Source: Brumimicrobium aurantiacum
GTDB lineage: Bacteria > Bacteroidota > Bacteroidia > Flavobacteriales_D > Crocinitomicaceae
DNA: 64,000 bases
NCBI RefSeq assembly: GCF_003402975.1
Contig: NZ_QURB01000009.1
Coordinates: forward strand, 124,001 to 188,000
Reading direction: 5' to 3'
In this document: in pieces, positions 45,718 to 56,000 of the stretch
Position numbering within the stretch: the stretch's first letter is position 1
How the letters are laid out: every line of letters begins with the position of its first letter
Program-made: the position numbers and the translations under genes
Notes under the pieces: generated by a model
Told to the model about the DNA's origin: nothing
The model's input: only the letters and a program-made list of their open reading frames with translations
Database searches by the model: none

Positions 45718-45954
45718 TTAATATATCTCATTAATTCGCTTAGACATTTTATAGTCTATTTCTGTTACTGTATTACCTTCTTCGCTTGTTGTAAGTTTGA
45801 TATTTACTTTATTATAACTGTGCATTAAAATGGTAGGATGATGGTCCATTTCTTCTGCAATCTTTCCAACTTCATTTACAAATTTCAAAGATTCCTTGAA
45901 ATCTTTAAAATCAAAATCTTTTTCTAAATTATTGTGTTCCATTTTCCAGTTCAT
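45718..45954 (-). CDS. Pterin-4a-carbinolamine dehydratase (PCD/DCoH) family
   Basis: 78 residues. The PCD signature is intact: a helix ending KIAEEMDHHPTILMHSYNKVNIKLTT, with the active-site His pair in MDHHPT and the third His in LMHSYN. The family recycles 4a-hydroxytetrahydropterin formed by aromatic amino-acid hydroxylases. Shorter than the usual 95-115 residues, lacking the N-terminal segment of many homologues. It starts at the N-terminal MNWKMEHNNLEKDF. Relevant to the animal-type pterin synthase at 5.3 kb. No hydroxylase is present in the window. Confidence 0.88.
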   Translation of the reverse strand: MNWKMEHNNLEKDFDFKDFKESLKFVNEVGKIAEEMDHHPTILMHSYNKVNIKLTTSEEGNTVTEIDYKMSKRINEIY

Positions 45955-46182
45955 AGTATGAGTATTTGAATGATTGCTTTAATTTACGAAATGTAATCTT
46001 GTAATCAAAGTGTAATTACTTCATCAGAGTAATCTTTATACTAATTTGAATAATTAATTTTACGCTTCTTAAATTTGGAGTCTTTCAATATCAAAAGCTA
46101 TCCTGTTAAGATTTTTTACAATGATAAAAGTGTATTAATCTACTATTATGACTATCTTATAACATTATAAGCAAAGAAAATA

Positions 46183-46190
46183 TATATTTG
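46183..46190 (+). promoter_or_regulatory. Possible -7 box (TATATTTG) very close to a start codon
   Basis: TATATTTG ends only seven bases before the ATG at 46198. If used, transcription would begin at or within a few bases of the start codon, giving a leaderless or nearly leaderless mRNA. Confidence 0.4.
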
Positions 46191-46197
46191 TAAGCAT

Positions 46198-46767
46198 ATG
46201 AAATGGATTGGAGAACGTATCAGCTTTGTGGATAAGAAAGAAAGTGTAAGCTTTGTAATTTATCCACCGAAAATGGGAAGGAAAAAGGGATTATTAATTA
46301 CTTGGTTTATTCTATGGTTACTCATAGGTGGTTATGTAACCTCTCAAATGTTTAATGATTATTCTGATCAAGAGAAGTTGGCCTTATTCATATTTATGGC
46401 CTTTTGGTTGTATTTTGCCATTCGTGTATTTAGAACAATGCTTTATTTATTTTTTGGTCGAGAATACATCAAACTTGACAAAAATTCTTTACGTATAAAG
46501 CGTACTATTGGAACATATGGTAAATCAAAGCAATATTTCATTGAAAACATTTCTAAGTTCTCCATGATAGTTCCTAAAGAAAATTCCTTTCAAAAAGTAT
46601 ACGATGATTCTCTATGGGTGAGAGGATCGAATAAAATCCAATTTGAATTTTTTCAAAAACGCATTTCTTTTGGTAGAAAGCTTGAAGAGAAGGATGCCAA
46701 AATGATGTTTCAAATACTTACAAAAAGAATTGAAAAGTATTTGAATGCGAAGAAGAAACAAGCTTAG
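46198..46767 (+). CDS. Small membrane protein of unknown function (PH-like C-domain possible)
   Basis: 189 residues. Two membrane helices (about 30-50 and 60-82) lie in the first half; the rest is a basic cytoplasmic-type domain. The order of helices then strands (KLDKNSLRIKRTIGTYGKSKQYFIENISKFSMIV) resembles bacterial PH-like (bPH/YdbT-type) membrane proteins, but I cannot confirm the family. The tail is Lys-rich. It stands alone between the divergent PCD gene and the convergent tspO gene. Confidence 0.7.
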   Translation: MKWIGERISFVDKKESVSFVIYPPKMGRKKGLLITWFILWLLIGGYVTSQMFNDYSDQEKLALFIFMAFWLYFAIRVFRTMLYLFFGREYIKLDKNSLRIKRTIGTYGKSKQYFIENISKFSMIVPKENSFQKVYDDSLWVRGSNKIQFEFFQKRISFGRKLEEKDAKMMFQILTKRIEKYLNAKKKQA

Positions 46768-46772
46768 TAGTT

Positions 46773-47303
46773 TTAATTTAAAACCACAATTGCCAAGTTT
46801 AAAGCCGTTGCAAAAGTAACCCATAAAAGGTATGGAATTAATAGAAATGCAGAAAGTCTATCCAACCTAAAGAAATGGCGAATCAAAATAATTATGAAAG
46901 CCAGAATAATAAAGATGATGACCAAAGCTAGGTTAATCAGGTGATACTTAAAAAAGACGGGTGTCCAAGCAAGATTAAATAGGAAGTGAATGATAAAGAT
47001 GACGATTCCTCTTTTGGCAAATTTCCTAAAGATAGGGTAACGGACAACTGCAACCATTTGCCAGATAATGGCTAATGATCCTCCCATAAGGATGTAAAGG
47101 ATAGTCCATGCTGGTCCAAATAACCAATTAGGTGGTGTGAAAAAAGGCTTTTCTAATTGTTCATACCAATCCTCGAAACCTGACATTGAAGATAAGCCAC
47201 TCAATGTTCCAAGACCTAAACAGGCCAATGAACAAATGACTATTTTCCACCATAGTCCGTTCTTAAAAGAAGATGTATTGTGCGGTCCTGTATGTATTTG
47301 CAT
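46773..47303 (-). CDS. tspO: TspO/MBR family tryptophan-rich sensory protein
   Basis: 176 residues, five membrane helices. Family landmarks: SGFEDWYEQLEKPFFTPPNWLFGPAW, LYILMG and NLAWTPVFF. TspO proteins bind tetrapyrroles such as porphyrins and are linked to stress responses. The start at 47303 lies 41 bases inside the end of the deacetylase gene; no later Met precedes the first helix, so the overlap looks real. Last gene of a three-gene unit with the deacetylase and the DUF819 protein. Confidence 0.92.
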   Translation of the reverse strand: MQIHTGPHNTSSFKNGLWWKIVICSLACLGLGTLSGLSSMSGFEDWYEQLEKPFFTPPNWLFGPAWTILYILMGGSLAIIWQMVAVVRYPIFRKFAKRGIVIFIIHFLFNLAWTPVFFKYHLINLALVIIFIILAFIIILIRHFFRLDRLSAFLLIPYLLWVTFATALNLAIVVLN

Positions 47304-48165
47304 GTGCTTCTATTATGTGTTTAATTTCTTTTGAATATCCACCACCCATACTTATGACGAGGGGTAGATTTAATTCTTTCGCTAAGTTGATCACTATTTC
47401 ATCTCTTCGCTTACATCCTTTGATGCTTACATTTAGCCGACCTAACTTATCCGTATCTATAATATCTATTCCTGATTGGAAAAACAAAAAATCTGGATTA
47501 AAATCTTTTAAAATCTCAGATAATGAACTTTCTAATAAGTAAATATACTCATTATCTTCGATTCCATCGGCTAAGGGAATATCTAAGTCAGACTTTTCTT
47601 TTTTTAATGGGTAATTGTTTCCTCCATGCATACTGAAGGTGAAAACATTAGGATTGTCTTGGAATATTTGAGCAGTTCCATTTCCTTGATGAACGTCTAA
47701 ATCAATGATTAGAATTTTATTGGCTTGCTTCGTATCTAATAACCATTGTGCTGCAATAGCTTGATCATTAAGTAAGCAAAATCCCTCACCACGATTTGTA
47801 AATGAATGATGCGTTCCTCCTGCAATATTCATGGAAACTCCATTTACAAGTGCGTATTCACAACATTTTCTGGTTCCTTCCATAATGAGTTTTTCACGTA
47901 GGATTAATCCTTCATCATGAATAAAACCTGTTTTTCGTTGAGCTCTACGGTCTAATTTTAAACCAAATAAATCATTGACATATTGCTCGTCATGAACTGC
48001 TAAAATGTGCTTTCTATCGATTATTTCAGGTTTAAAAAATGCGTCTTCTTCAATAGTACCTTCATGCAGTAATTGTTGAGGTAATAACTCATATTTTTCC
48101 ATCGGGAATCGATGTCCCTTTGGGATTATATGGTAATATGAAGGATGAAATGCAATTTTTAACAT
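47263..48165 (-). CDS. Histone deacetylase family protein (acetoin-utilisation/deacetylase type)
   Basis: 300 residues. The zinc-deacetylase site is complete: the His pair in GGTHHSFTNRGEGFCLLND, zinc ligands in ILIIDLDVHQGNGTAQIF, the Asp in SGIDIIDTDKLG and the Gly-rich SMGGGYS with the transition-state Tyr. Bacterial members deacetylate small molecules, polyamines or acetyl-lysine; the substrate here is not known. It lies four bases downstream of the DUF819 gene and overlaps tspO by 41 bases. Confidence 0.92.
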   Translation of the reverse strand: MLKIAFHPSYYHIIPKGHRFPMEKYELLPQQLLHEGTIEEDAFFKPEIIDRKHILAVHDEQYVNDLFGLKLDRRAQRKTGFIHDEGLILREKLIMEGTRKCCEYALVNGVSMNIAGGTHHSFTNRGEGFCLLNDQAIAAQWLLDTKQANKILIIDLDVHQGNGTAQIFQDNPNVFTFSMHGGNNYPLKKEKSDLDIPLADGIEDNEYIYLLESSLSEILKDFNPDFLFFQSGIDIIDTDKLGRLNVSIKGCKRRDEIVINLAKELNLPLVISMGGGYSKEIKHIIEAHANTYRTAQYIFF

Positions 48166-48169
48166 GACT

Positions 48170-49834
48170 TTACATCGGTGCAGCCAATCTCATTAATTCA
48201 GCTGCTGTTATCGCTCCAAAAGTTCCTATGAAATATCCCACAACAGCCATTAAAACCCCAACGGTTGTTAATGCAGGGTGAAATGCATTGGCCACAATAG
48301 GAGCAGAGGCAGCACCTCCAACATTCGCTTGACTTCCTACAGCCAAGAAGAAGAATGGAGCTTTAATGATTTTAGCGACAACAATTAAAAGTAATGCATG
48401 GAAAGCCATCCAAATTAATCCGACGAAAATAAGTAATGGCTTATCGAAAATCATTGAAATATCTACTTTCATTCCAATAGTAGCAACAAGAATGTAAAGG
48501 AAAACTGACCCGATTTTAGAGGCTCCAGCACCTTCATAGTTCTTCGCTCTTGTAAAACTTAACATAAGTCCATAAAGTGTTGAAATTACAACCATCCAAA
48601 AGAATTGGCTAGAAAAAGTATTACCTTTTCCATATTGCTCCAAGAAGAATTCAGACAAATATGTTCCTAAAAAATGTGCTAAAGCAACACCACCGAAAAC
48701 CAATCCTGTAATTACCATATAATCGGTCAAGGTTGTTTTACGATCTACTTCTTTTTGGAAATCTTCAACTTTTACAACTAATTCATCAATTGCACTACTA
48801 TCTGCTTTTAACCAACGATCAATTTTTGCTTTTTTACCTATACCAAATAAGATTACAGCCATCCAAATATTTGCCACAACGATATCTACGAGAATCATTC
48901 CACCAAACAATGTTTCTTTGTATTTATAAGTTTCAAGCATTGCAGTTTGATTCGCTCCACCACCAATCCAACTACCTGCAATTGTTGCTAAACCTTTCCA
49001 TGTTGCTTCATTTCCTGTTCCACCAACAGTTTCAGGTGAAATCATTGAGAATATCCAAACAGAAAATACACCACCAACAATAATTCCTACTGTTCCGGTG
49101 AAGAACATGATTAAACTCTTAGATCCTAATCCAAGTAAACTTTTAATGTCTGCTGATAATATCAATAAAATTAACGATCCGGGTAGGAGGTAACGACTGG
49201 CTGTATAATACAAAGATGTTTTTTCTGGATCAATGATATTTAAGGATGTCAATACGGCTGGTACCATATAACATAAAAATAGTGCAGGTATTACTGTATA
49301 AAACCCTTTCCAAACTTTGTTTTTTAAACTAGAAGTGAAAAAGATGAGAGCCAAGATAATTGCTAAAATTCCAAAGACAATTCTATCATTGGTAATCATG
49401 GCTTTTTTAGGGGCTTTACTTAAAAAGCTGATTTTAGTTTTACCATCGTGATTATTGAAGTCTAATAACTCTCCATTTTTGAAAGCTTTAACATGAACTT
49501 TAACCATTTCTTCCTTTCCAGGATTTTTGAAAAAGATGTTTCCGATAGAATTTACTTCCAAAGAATCTTCATTAAAGTAGACCATGATTCTGTCTGCTTG
49601 TTCAAGTACACGACGGTCATCATCATTGAAAGAAAATACACCATAATAGGATTCATTAAAAACTTTTTGTTCTTCACCGAAAGGAAAGGATACCATTTCT
49701 TCAATGACCTCTTGTGGAATTTCATTGTTCGAAATAAGTAAACTGTCTTTACCACTTTTTAAAACATATTCTTGCGCATAAGCTGTAGTAATAGCAAAAC
49801 AAAATCCGATAAATAGTATAAGTAAATTCTTCAT
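48170..49834 (-). CDS. DUF819 family membrane protein with exported N-terminal domain
   Basis: About 554 residues from ATG 49834; the ATG at 49858 would only lengthen the leader. It begins with a signal-peptide-like stretch (NLLILFIGFCFAITTAYAQ), then about 130 residues predicted outside the membrane (EYVLKSGKDSLLISNNEIPQE to roughly 150). The DUF819 transporter-like domain follows (about 155-554, some ten helices), with characteristic GLATIAGSWIGGGANQTAM and SQANVGGAASAPIVANAFHPAL. DUF819 resembles transporter families of unknown substrate. The extra N-terminal domain is unusual in my experience. First gene of the unit with the deacetylase and tspO. Confidence 0.85.
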   Translation of the reverse strand: MKNLLILFIGFCFAITTAYAQEYVLKSGKDSLLISNNEIPQEVIEEMVSFPFGEEQKVFNESYYGVFSFNDDDRRVLEQADRIMVYFNEDSLEVNSIGNIFFKNPGKEEMVKVHVKAFKNGELLDFNNHDGKTKISFLSKAPKKAMITNDRIVFGILAIILALIFFTSSLKNKVWKGFYTVIPALFLCYMVPAVLTSLNIIDPEKTSLYYTASRYLLPGSLILLILSADIKSLLGLGSKSLIMFFTGTVGIIVGGVFSVWIFSMISPETVGGTGNEATWKGLATIAGSWIGGGANQTAMLETYKYKETLFGGMILVDIVVANIWMAVILFGIGKKAKIDRWLKADSSAIDELVVKVEDFQKEVDRKTTLTDYMVITGLVFGGVALAHFLGTYLSEFFLEQYGKGNTFSSQFFWMVVISTLYGLMLSFTRAKNYEGAGASKIGSVFLYILVATIGMKVDISMIFDKPLLIFVGLIWMAFHALLLIVVAKIIKAPFFFLAVGSQANVGGAASAPIVANAFHPALTTVGVLMAVVGYFIGTFGAITAAELMRLAAPM

Positions 49835-50027
49835 GAAACTGTATCTTAATTTGACCACAAAATAATTAAGAAATCTGAAATAAGATGCTTTTAAAGTGTC
49901 TTTATTTTATATTCAATTAACATTTCTAAGTTGTTGATTAAATTCCAAGTTTTACTTTGATAAACTTTCGAAAATGGACCTTCGATGTCAATGACTTAAG
50001 CAAGTTGAAAAAGCGACATAATATTGA

Positions 50028-50079
50028 TAAAAAAACTCCCTACCAAAATAGACCTATTGGATTTATTTGATAGGGAGTT
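50028..50079 (-). terminator. Terminator after the 2661-residue protein gene
   Basis: Outer stem AACTCCCTA (50034-50042) / TAGGGAGTT (50071-50079). The interior can also pair (CAAAATAG with CTATTGG, partly). On the minus strand it is followed by a U-run. It ends the prmA-to-giant-protein transcription unit. Confidence 0.75.
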
Positions 50080-50099
50080 AATGAAGTAGATGTGCCTTA

Positions 50100-53000
50100 C
50101 TAATTAATTTTAATCATTTTATTGATTTTAGTTGCACCTAATTTTTTCAATAATGCTTGTAATTCATCTATTGATTTTGCATTTGATGGATGATCAATAG
50201 CAAAGAACTCAACCGTAACTTTTTGACTAGATGTATTCATCATTTTGTTTGGAGTAGCATTTAAAATCGCATACATCAGGTCAGCGTTTAGATCATTGAT
50301 GTCGATAACGACTTTTAATTGAATCATACTACTTCCAGCATTTTCTAAAGCTTTATTTCTGAAAGGAGTTTCGGTATCCACAACATTATAAGTGTAGTTA
50401 TAAACCTTCTTAATGTCAAATTCGTCACTGAACTCTGTATTGATTTGATCATTTTCGAATAGGAAACTTTGAATATGTTTGCTCTTTGGGTTGTAATAGA
50501 ACAATTCATTGTATTCATTATACCTGTTCAATTCTTGTGTTGGGAAACTTGAATATTTGTTTTTAGAAACAAGTAATGATTGTGTATTAGCTTCATTAAT
50601 GAAAGGAGCTTGTTTTACTTCTTCGGTCGTTGTATATGTAGATTCTTCAGCAGTATCATCTACTTTATTAGATTGAAGTACAGATTCACCTTCAGATGCT
50701 AAAATTTCGTTTGCTTTAGAAGCAGGAATTCTAACACCATTATAATACGCTACAATATAAGCGTCCGTAATTCCTTTCTTTACAGCCTCTTCTTTCTTAG
50801 GAAGAGCCTCTGAATATGAATTAAACACTCCTGATGAATAACGCAATACTCCGTTTGGAAGTCTTTTTGTAATTAAAGGTGAAATATTCATCAATTGTTC
50901 TGATGTTGCAGGAGTATTGTACACTCCAACTTGAACAGTATAGAAAAGTCCACTTTTATTTTCAACTACATCAGCTTTTGCAGAACCCGCCGAACGGTTA
51001 TAAGCAAGCTCGTCGATTTCTTCATTTTCAGTTTGAGCCTTGTTCGTTATTGTCTCTTCAGCTATTAAATCTTCATCTTTGTTCACCAATGGAGTACATG
51101 CTCCAGATTCTAATAATTGCATAGCACGATAAACAGGAATTCTCTCTCCATCACAGTAGGCCACGATAAATGCATCAGAATAGCCCATGGTTCTAATCTT
51201 ATCTCTCGCAATTTCTGCAGTATTTTTATTTCCAAATAATCCAACTACATATTTAATCCATCCTGATCCAATTTTATCTCCAGAAATAGGGGAGAACTGA
51301 CTGAATGTTGAATTTGGTACAGGCTTTTTAAAGGCTCCGATTTGTACTCTGAATATTAAACCTCCTAAATGATCTTCTACCTTGTTAATTATTTTAACTT
51401 CTCTATTTTCAAGATTCTCTTCGTTTTGATTTTCATTAATAACCAATCCAACTTTTGCAGTCTTCATCACCGCTGATTTTATAGGTAGGTTTTTTATTGG
51501 AGCAACATCTCGTGCAATCATGTTTTCTGTTTTTCTACGCAAGTCTTCGTCTAAAGGTAATGTCTCGGCAACAGCTTCTTGTTTTGCTCTAACATTTTCT
51601 CTTAAAACCTTTACTTCTTCTTTAGTTTTACTGATTGTATTTAACTTCGTTGCAATCTCTTCTTTTTCTTGCCTAGTTAGAGATAAACCATTTTCTACAT
51701 TTTCATAAATGGCCTTTAATTCATCATGTTGAATTTTTAGATCCTCTTCTTTTACCCTTAATTCATGCTGGGCTTGGTTCAGTCGATTGTTGTTCCTTAA
51801 CTGATTTATATATTCCTCTGAGCTTGCAATCTTTACTTCCTCAGCATAGGTTAAGGTGTTTTTCTTTGCTTCTCTTGAAATACCTTTATTCGCATCGTCA
51901 ATTTGCTGTTGTTTCATTTGACTCAATAAAATATTGTTGTCGTAATATTTATTGTCAAGGTCCATTTTTAATTGCTGAAGTTGACTAATATTATATTCGA
52001 TTAATTCAATTTGGTTACTCTTGGCAACAGCTTGTTTGGCTTTTAAACTTGCCAATTGATCTTTTAACTCAGTCAGTTGATCACTAATTTGGCTTTGTTC
52101 TTTTTCAAGTGAGGCTCTCGTTTGAGTAGCATTTGTAGTATTTACATTTGAAATTCTTTGCTCTTCAATAATATCTTCGATAAAGGCGTCTACATTTTGT
52201 TTTCTTCTAATTTGAGTGATTATACCTTCAACTTTTTCCGTCTCTTGATAAATTTCTTGAAGAACTCTTAATTTCTTTTTTGGATCGTTGATAGACTCCA
52301 AATCTTGAATTAAATCATCAACCTTCATCATTGACTGATGACTGTTCAAAGAGTTGATATTCTTTGTATCGCGATTGACGATATTGTTTGATTTTTTAGT
52401 AAGGTTAGGGTATTTTTTAAGTATGGAATTTTCATACCCTTTATTGATTTCGGTTGCAATCTTATCATCTATCTTTTCGATTTTTCGCTGAAACTTGACA
52501 TCATCTTTTAAACTTGGGTCGATTTCAGCTTGACTAATCAATTCATCCTTTTCGTTGAATAAATCATTGATTTTTTCTTTCTCCTTTTTTGTTTGTGATT
52601 TATTCACTTTATCAGGAATAGAAGCTCTTGTTATGTCTAATCCAATTTTATTTTCTGCGATTGATGGTTCTGCTTCTTTTTGTGCTGAAACCAATTCAAC
52701 TTTACTTTCAAGTTCATCTATTTCAGTATTAATGTTATCCTCGATTTCTGTTAAAGTATTCACCTTACTCATTAAGGTAGAAGATGGTGTTTGTTCATTT
52801 TCTAATATAGCTTCAGTTTTAGCATCACCTACTACAATCAAGGCTTGGTACTTTCTCTTGATTAGTTCTTGAGTAGATGCATCTCCATTTTTGATTGCTT
52901 CTTCAATCTCTGTGATGTCATCTAAGTAAGATGGGTCAAGTGTTTTTAATAATGTTTCACTACTTATTTCTTCGGCAATATTCGTTGTATCAACAGTGTT

Positions 53001-56000
53001 TTCAGCGGCTTGATTTGTAGCCAATGCTTCAGTCTCAGCTTGAATTTCTGTTTCTAAAACTGTAATCTCTTCACTTAATGTGTTTTCGATCTCCGTTAAC
53101 TGCTGAACAGCTGTTTGAGTCGCTTGGTTTTCTGGATTGTTTTCAGCGTTAAGAACAGCTTCATTTTTCAATGACTGAACTTTAGCAATGGCTTCTTTTT
53201 TACGCTCTACGATGTCAGACTTTGTAGCAGACCCCTCTTGAAGACTGTTTTCTAAAGCAGCAATTTCAGCTGTATAATTTTCATCAATGTCTTCGATGCT
53301 TTCAAAATTGTTTACAAGCTCAGTGTTAGTGTTTTCAACCTCTTCGGCAATATTCGTTGTATCAACATTGTTTTCAGCTGCTTGGTTCGTAGCCAATGCT
53401 TCAGTTTCAGCTTGAATTTCTGTTTCTAAAACAGTAATCTCTTCACTTAATGTGTTTTCGATCTCCGTTAACTGTTGAACAGCTGTTTGTGCCGCTTGGT
53501 TTTCTGGATTGTTTTCAGCGTTAAGAATTGCTTCATTTTTCAATGACTGAACTTTTGCAATGGCTTCTTTTTTGCGCTCTACGATATCAGATTTTGTAGC
53601 AGACCCCTCTTGAAGACTGTTTTCTAAAGCAGCAATTTCAGCCGTATAGTTTTCATCAATGTCTTCGATGCTTTCAAAATTGTTTACAATCTCACTGTTA
53701 GTGTTTTCAACTTCTTCGGCAATATTCGTTGTATCAACAGTGTTTTCAGCGGCTTGATTTGTAGCCAATGCTTCAGTTTCAGCTTGAATTTCTGTTTCTA
53801 AAACAGTAATCTCTTCACTTAATGTGTTTTCGATCTCCGTTAACTGTTGAACAGCTGTTTGTGCCGCTTGTTTTTCTGGAGCATTTTCAGCGTTTAGAAC
53901 AGCTTCATTTTTCAAGGACTGAACTTTAGCCATGGCTTCTTTTTTACGCTCTACGATGTCAGACTTTGTAGCAGAACCCTCTTGAAGACCGTTTTCTAAA
54001 GCAGCAATTTCAGCCGTATAGTTTTCATCAATGTCTTCGATGCTTTCAAAATTGTTTACAAGCTCATTGTTAGTGTTTTCAACTTCTTCGGCAATATTCG
54101 TTGTATCGACATTGTTTTCAGCGGCTTGATTTGTAGCCAATGCTTCAGTTTCAGCTTGAATTTCTGTTTCTAAAACAGTAATCTCTTCACTTAATGAGTT
54201 TTCGATCTCCGTTAACTGTTGAACAGCTGTTTGAGCCACTTGGTTTTCTGGATTGTTTTCAGCGTTAAAAACAGCTTCATTTTTCAAGGACTGAACTTTA
54301 ACAATGGCTTCTTTTTTACGCTCTACAATATCCGATTTTGTAGCAGACCCCTCTTGAAGACTGTTTTCTAAAGCAGCAATTTCAGCTGCATAATTTTCAT
54401 CAATGTCTTCGATGCTTTCAAAATTGTTTACAAGCTCAGTGTTAGTGTTTTCAACTTCTTCGGCAATCTTTGTTGTATCAACAGTATTTTCAGCTGCTTG
54501 GTTCGTAGCCAATGCTTCACTCTCAGCTTGAATTTCTGTTTCTAAAACAGTAATCTCTTCACTTAATGTGTTTTCGATCTCCGTTAACTGCTGAACAGTT
54601 GTTTGAGCCGCTTGGTTTTCTGGATTGTTTTCAGCGTTAAGAACAGCTTCATTTTTCAATGACTGAACTTTAGCCATGGCTTCTTTTTTACGCTCTACGA
54701 TGTCAGATTTTGTAGCAGACCCCTCTTGAAGACTGTTTTCTAAAGCAGCAATTTCAGCTGCATAATCTTCATCGATGTCTTCGATGCTTTCAAAATTGTT
54801 TACAAGCTCAGTGTTTGTGTTTTCAACTTCTTCGGCAATATTCGTTGTATCGACATTGTTTTCAGCGGCTTGATTTGTAGCCAATGCTTCAGTTTCAGCT
54901 TGAATTTCTGTTTCTAAAACAGTAATCTCTTCACTTAATGAGTTTTCGATCTCCGTTAACTGTTGAACAGCTGTTTGAGCCACTTGGTTTTCTGGATTGT
55001 TTTCAGCGTTAAAAACAGCTTCATTTTTCAAGGACTGAACTTTAACAATGGCTTCTTTTTTACGCTCTACAATATCCGATTTTGTAGCAGAACCTTCTTG
55101 AAGACTGTTTTCTAAAGCAGCAATTTCAGCCGTATAATTTTCATCAATGTCTTCGATGCTTTCAAAATTGTTTACAAGCTCACTGTTATTGTTTTCAACT
55201 TCTTCGGCAATATTCGTTGTATCGACATTGTTTTCAGCGGCTTGATTTGTAGCCAATGCATTTTCTTCGGCTATTTCATTTTCGATCTTAGCAATTTCAC
55301 GGTAAATTACTTTTTCTAGTGAATCTAATTCATCAATTTTTGCTTGATAAGACGATTCGTTTGGATTTTCAGATTGTAGACTTATGTATTCTTCTTTGGT
55401 TTCATCAACTTTTAAGGCTGCTTGATATTTTCTTTTAATCAAAGCGTCTTTTGTTTGATTTCCAGCTTCAATATCGGCTTCAATTTTTTGAATTTCCTTT
55501 TTATAATCGGCCAAAACTTCATCAATTACTGAGCTAGGTGAGTTGTTTTCGGCTATTTCATTGGTTTGAAGTTCATTGTTTTGTTTAGCACTGTCTTGAA
55601 GATTAACCTCAGTGATTTGGTTTTCTACAGTATTTTGATTGTCATTTGTAATTGAATCAACTTCTGTATTTTTACGCTCAGAAAGATCATTATTATTTTC
55701 TGCTAAATTATTGTTGGTAGATTCATTGTTACTTTGTGATTCAACAGCTTCAGTTGTATTTGCAAGCTCATTTTGGAGTTTTTTAAATTCTTCAGCCAAA
55801 TCATGTTCTGAAATTGTGTTTTCAGGCACTGGACTTCTATTAATTTGAGCCAATACACTTTTCTGCTTCTCAATTTCACTTTTTTCCTCAATTTGTTGTT
55901 GCGTATAATTTACTTCATTGTCAAGTGCTTCAATTTTAATCTGAGCCTTACTGATCGCAAAACTTAGATCTTCTTTCTCTCTTTTTGATGCATTTTCATA

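Noticed and set aside
48733-49083. 116-codon plus-strand open frame within the DUF819 gene
   Set aside because: Antisense to a well-supported membrane protein; composition (Leu/Gln/His rich) is what the reverse of such codons gives.
52968-55256. Regular repeats that could be taken for a CRISPR array
   Set aside because: The repeats are 372 bases, contiguous, without spacers, and lie in frame inside one protein gene.
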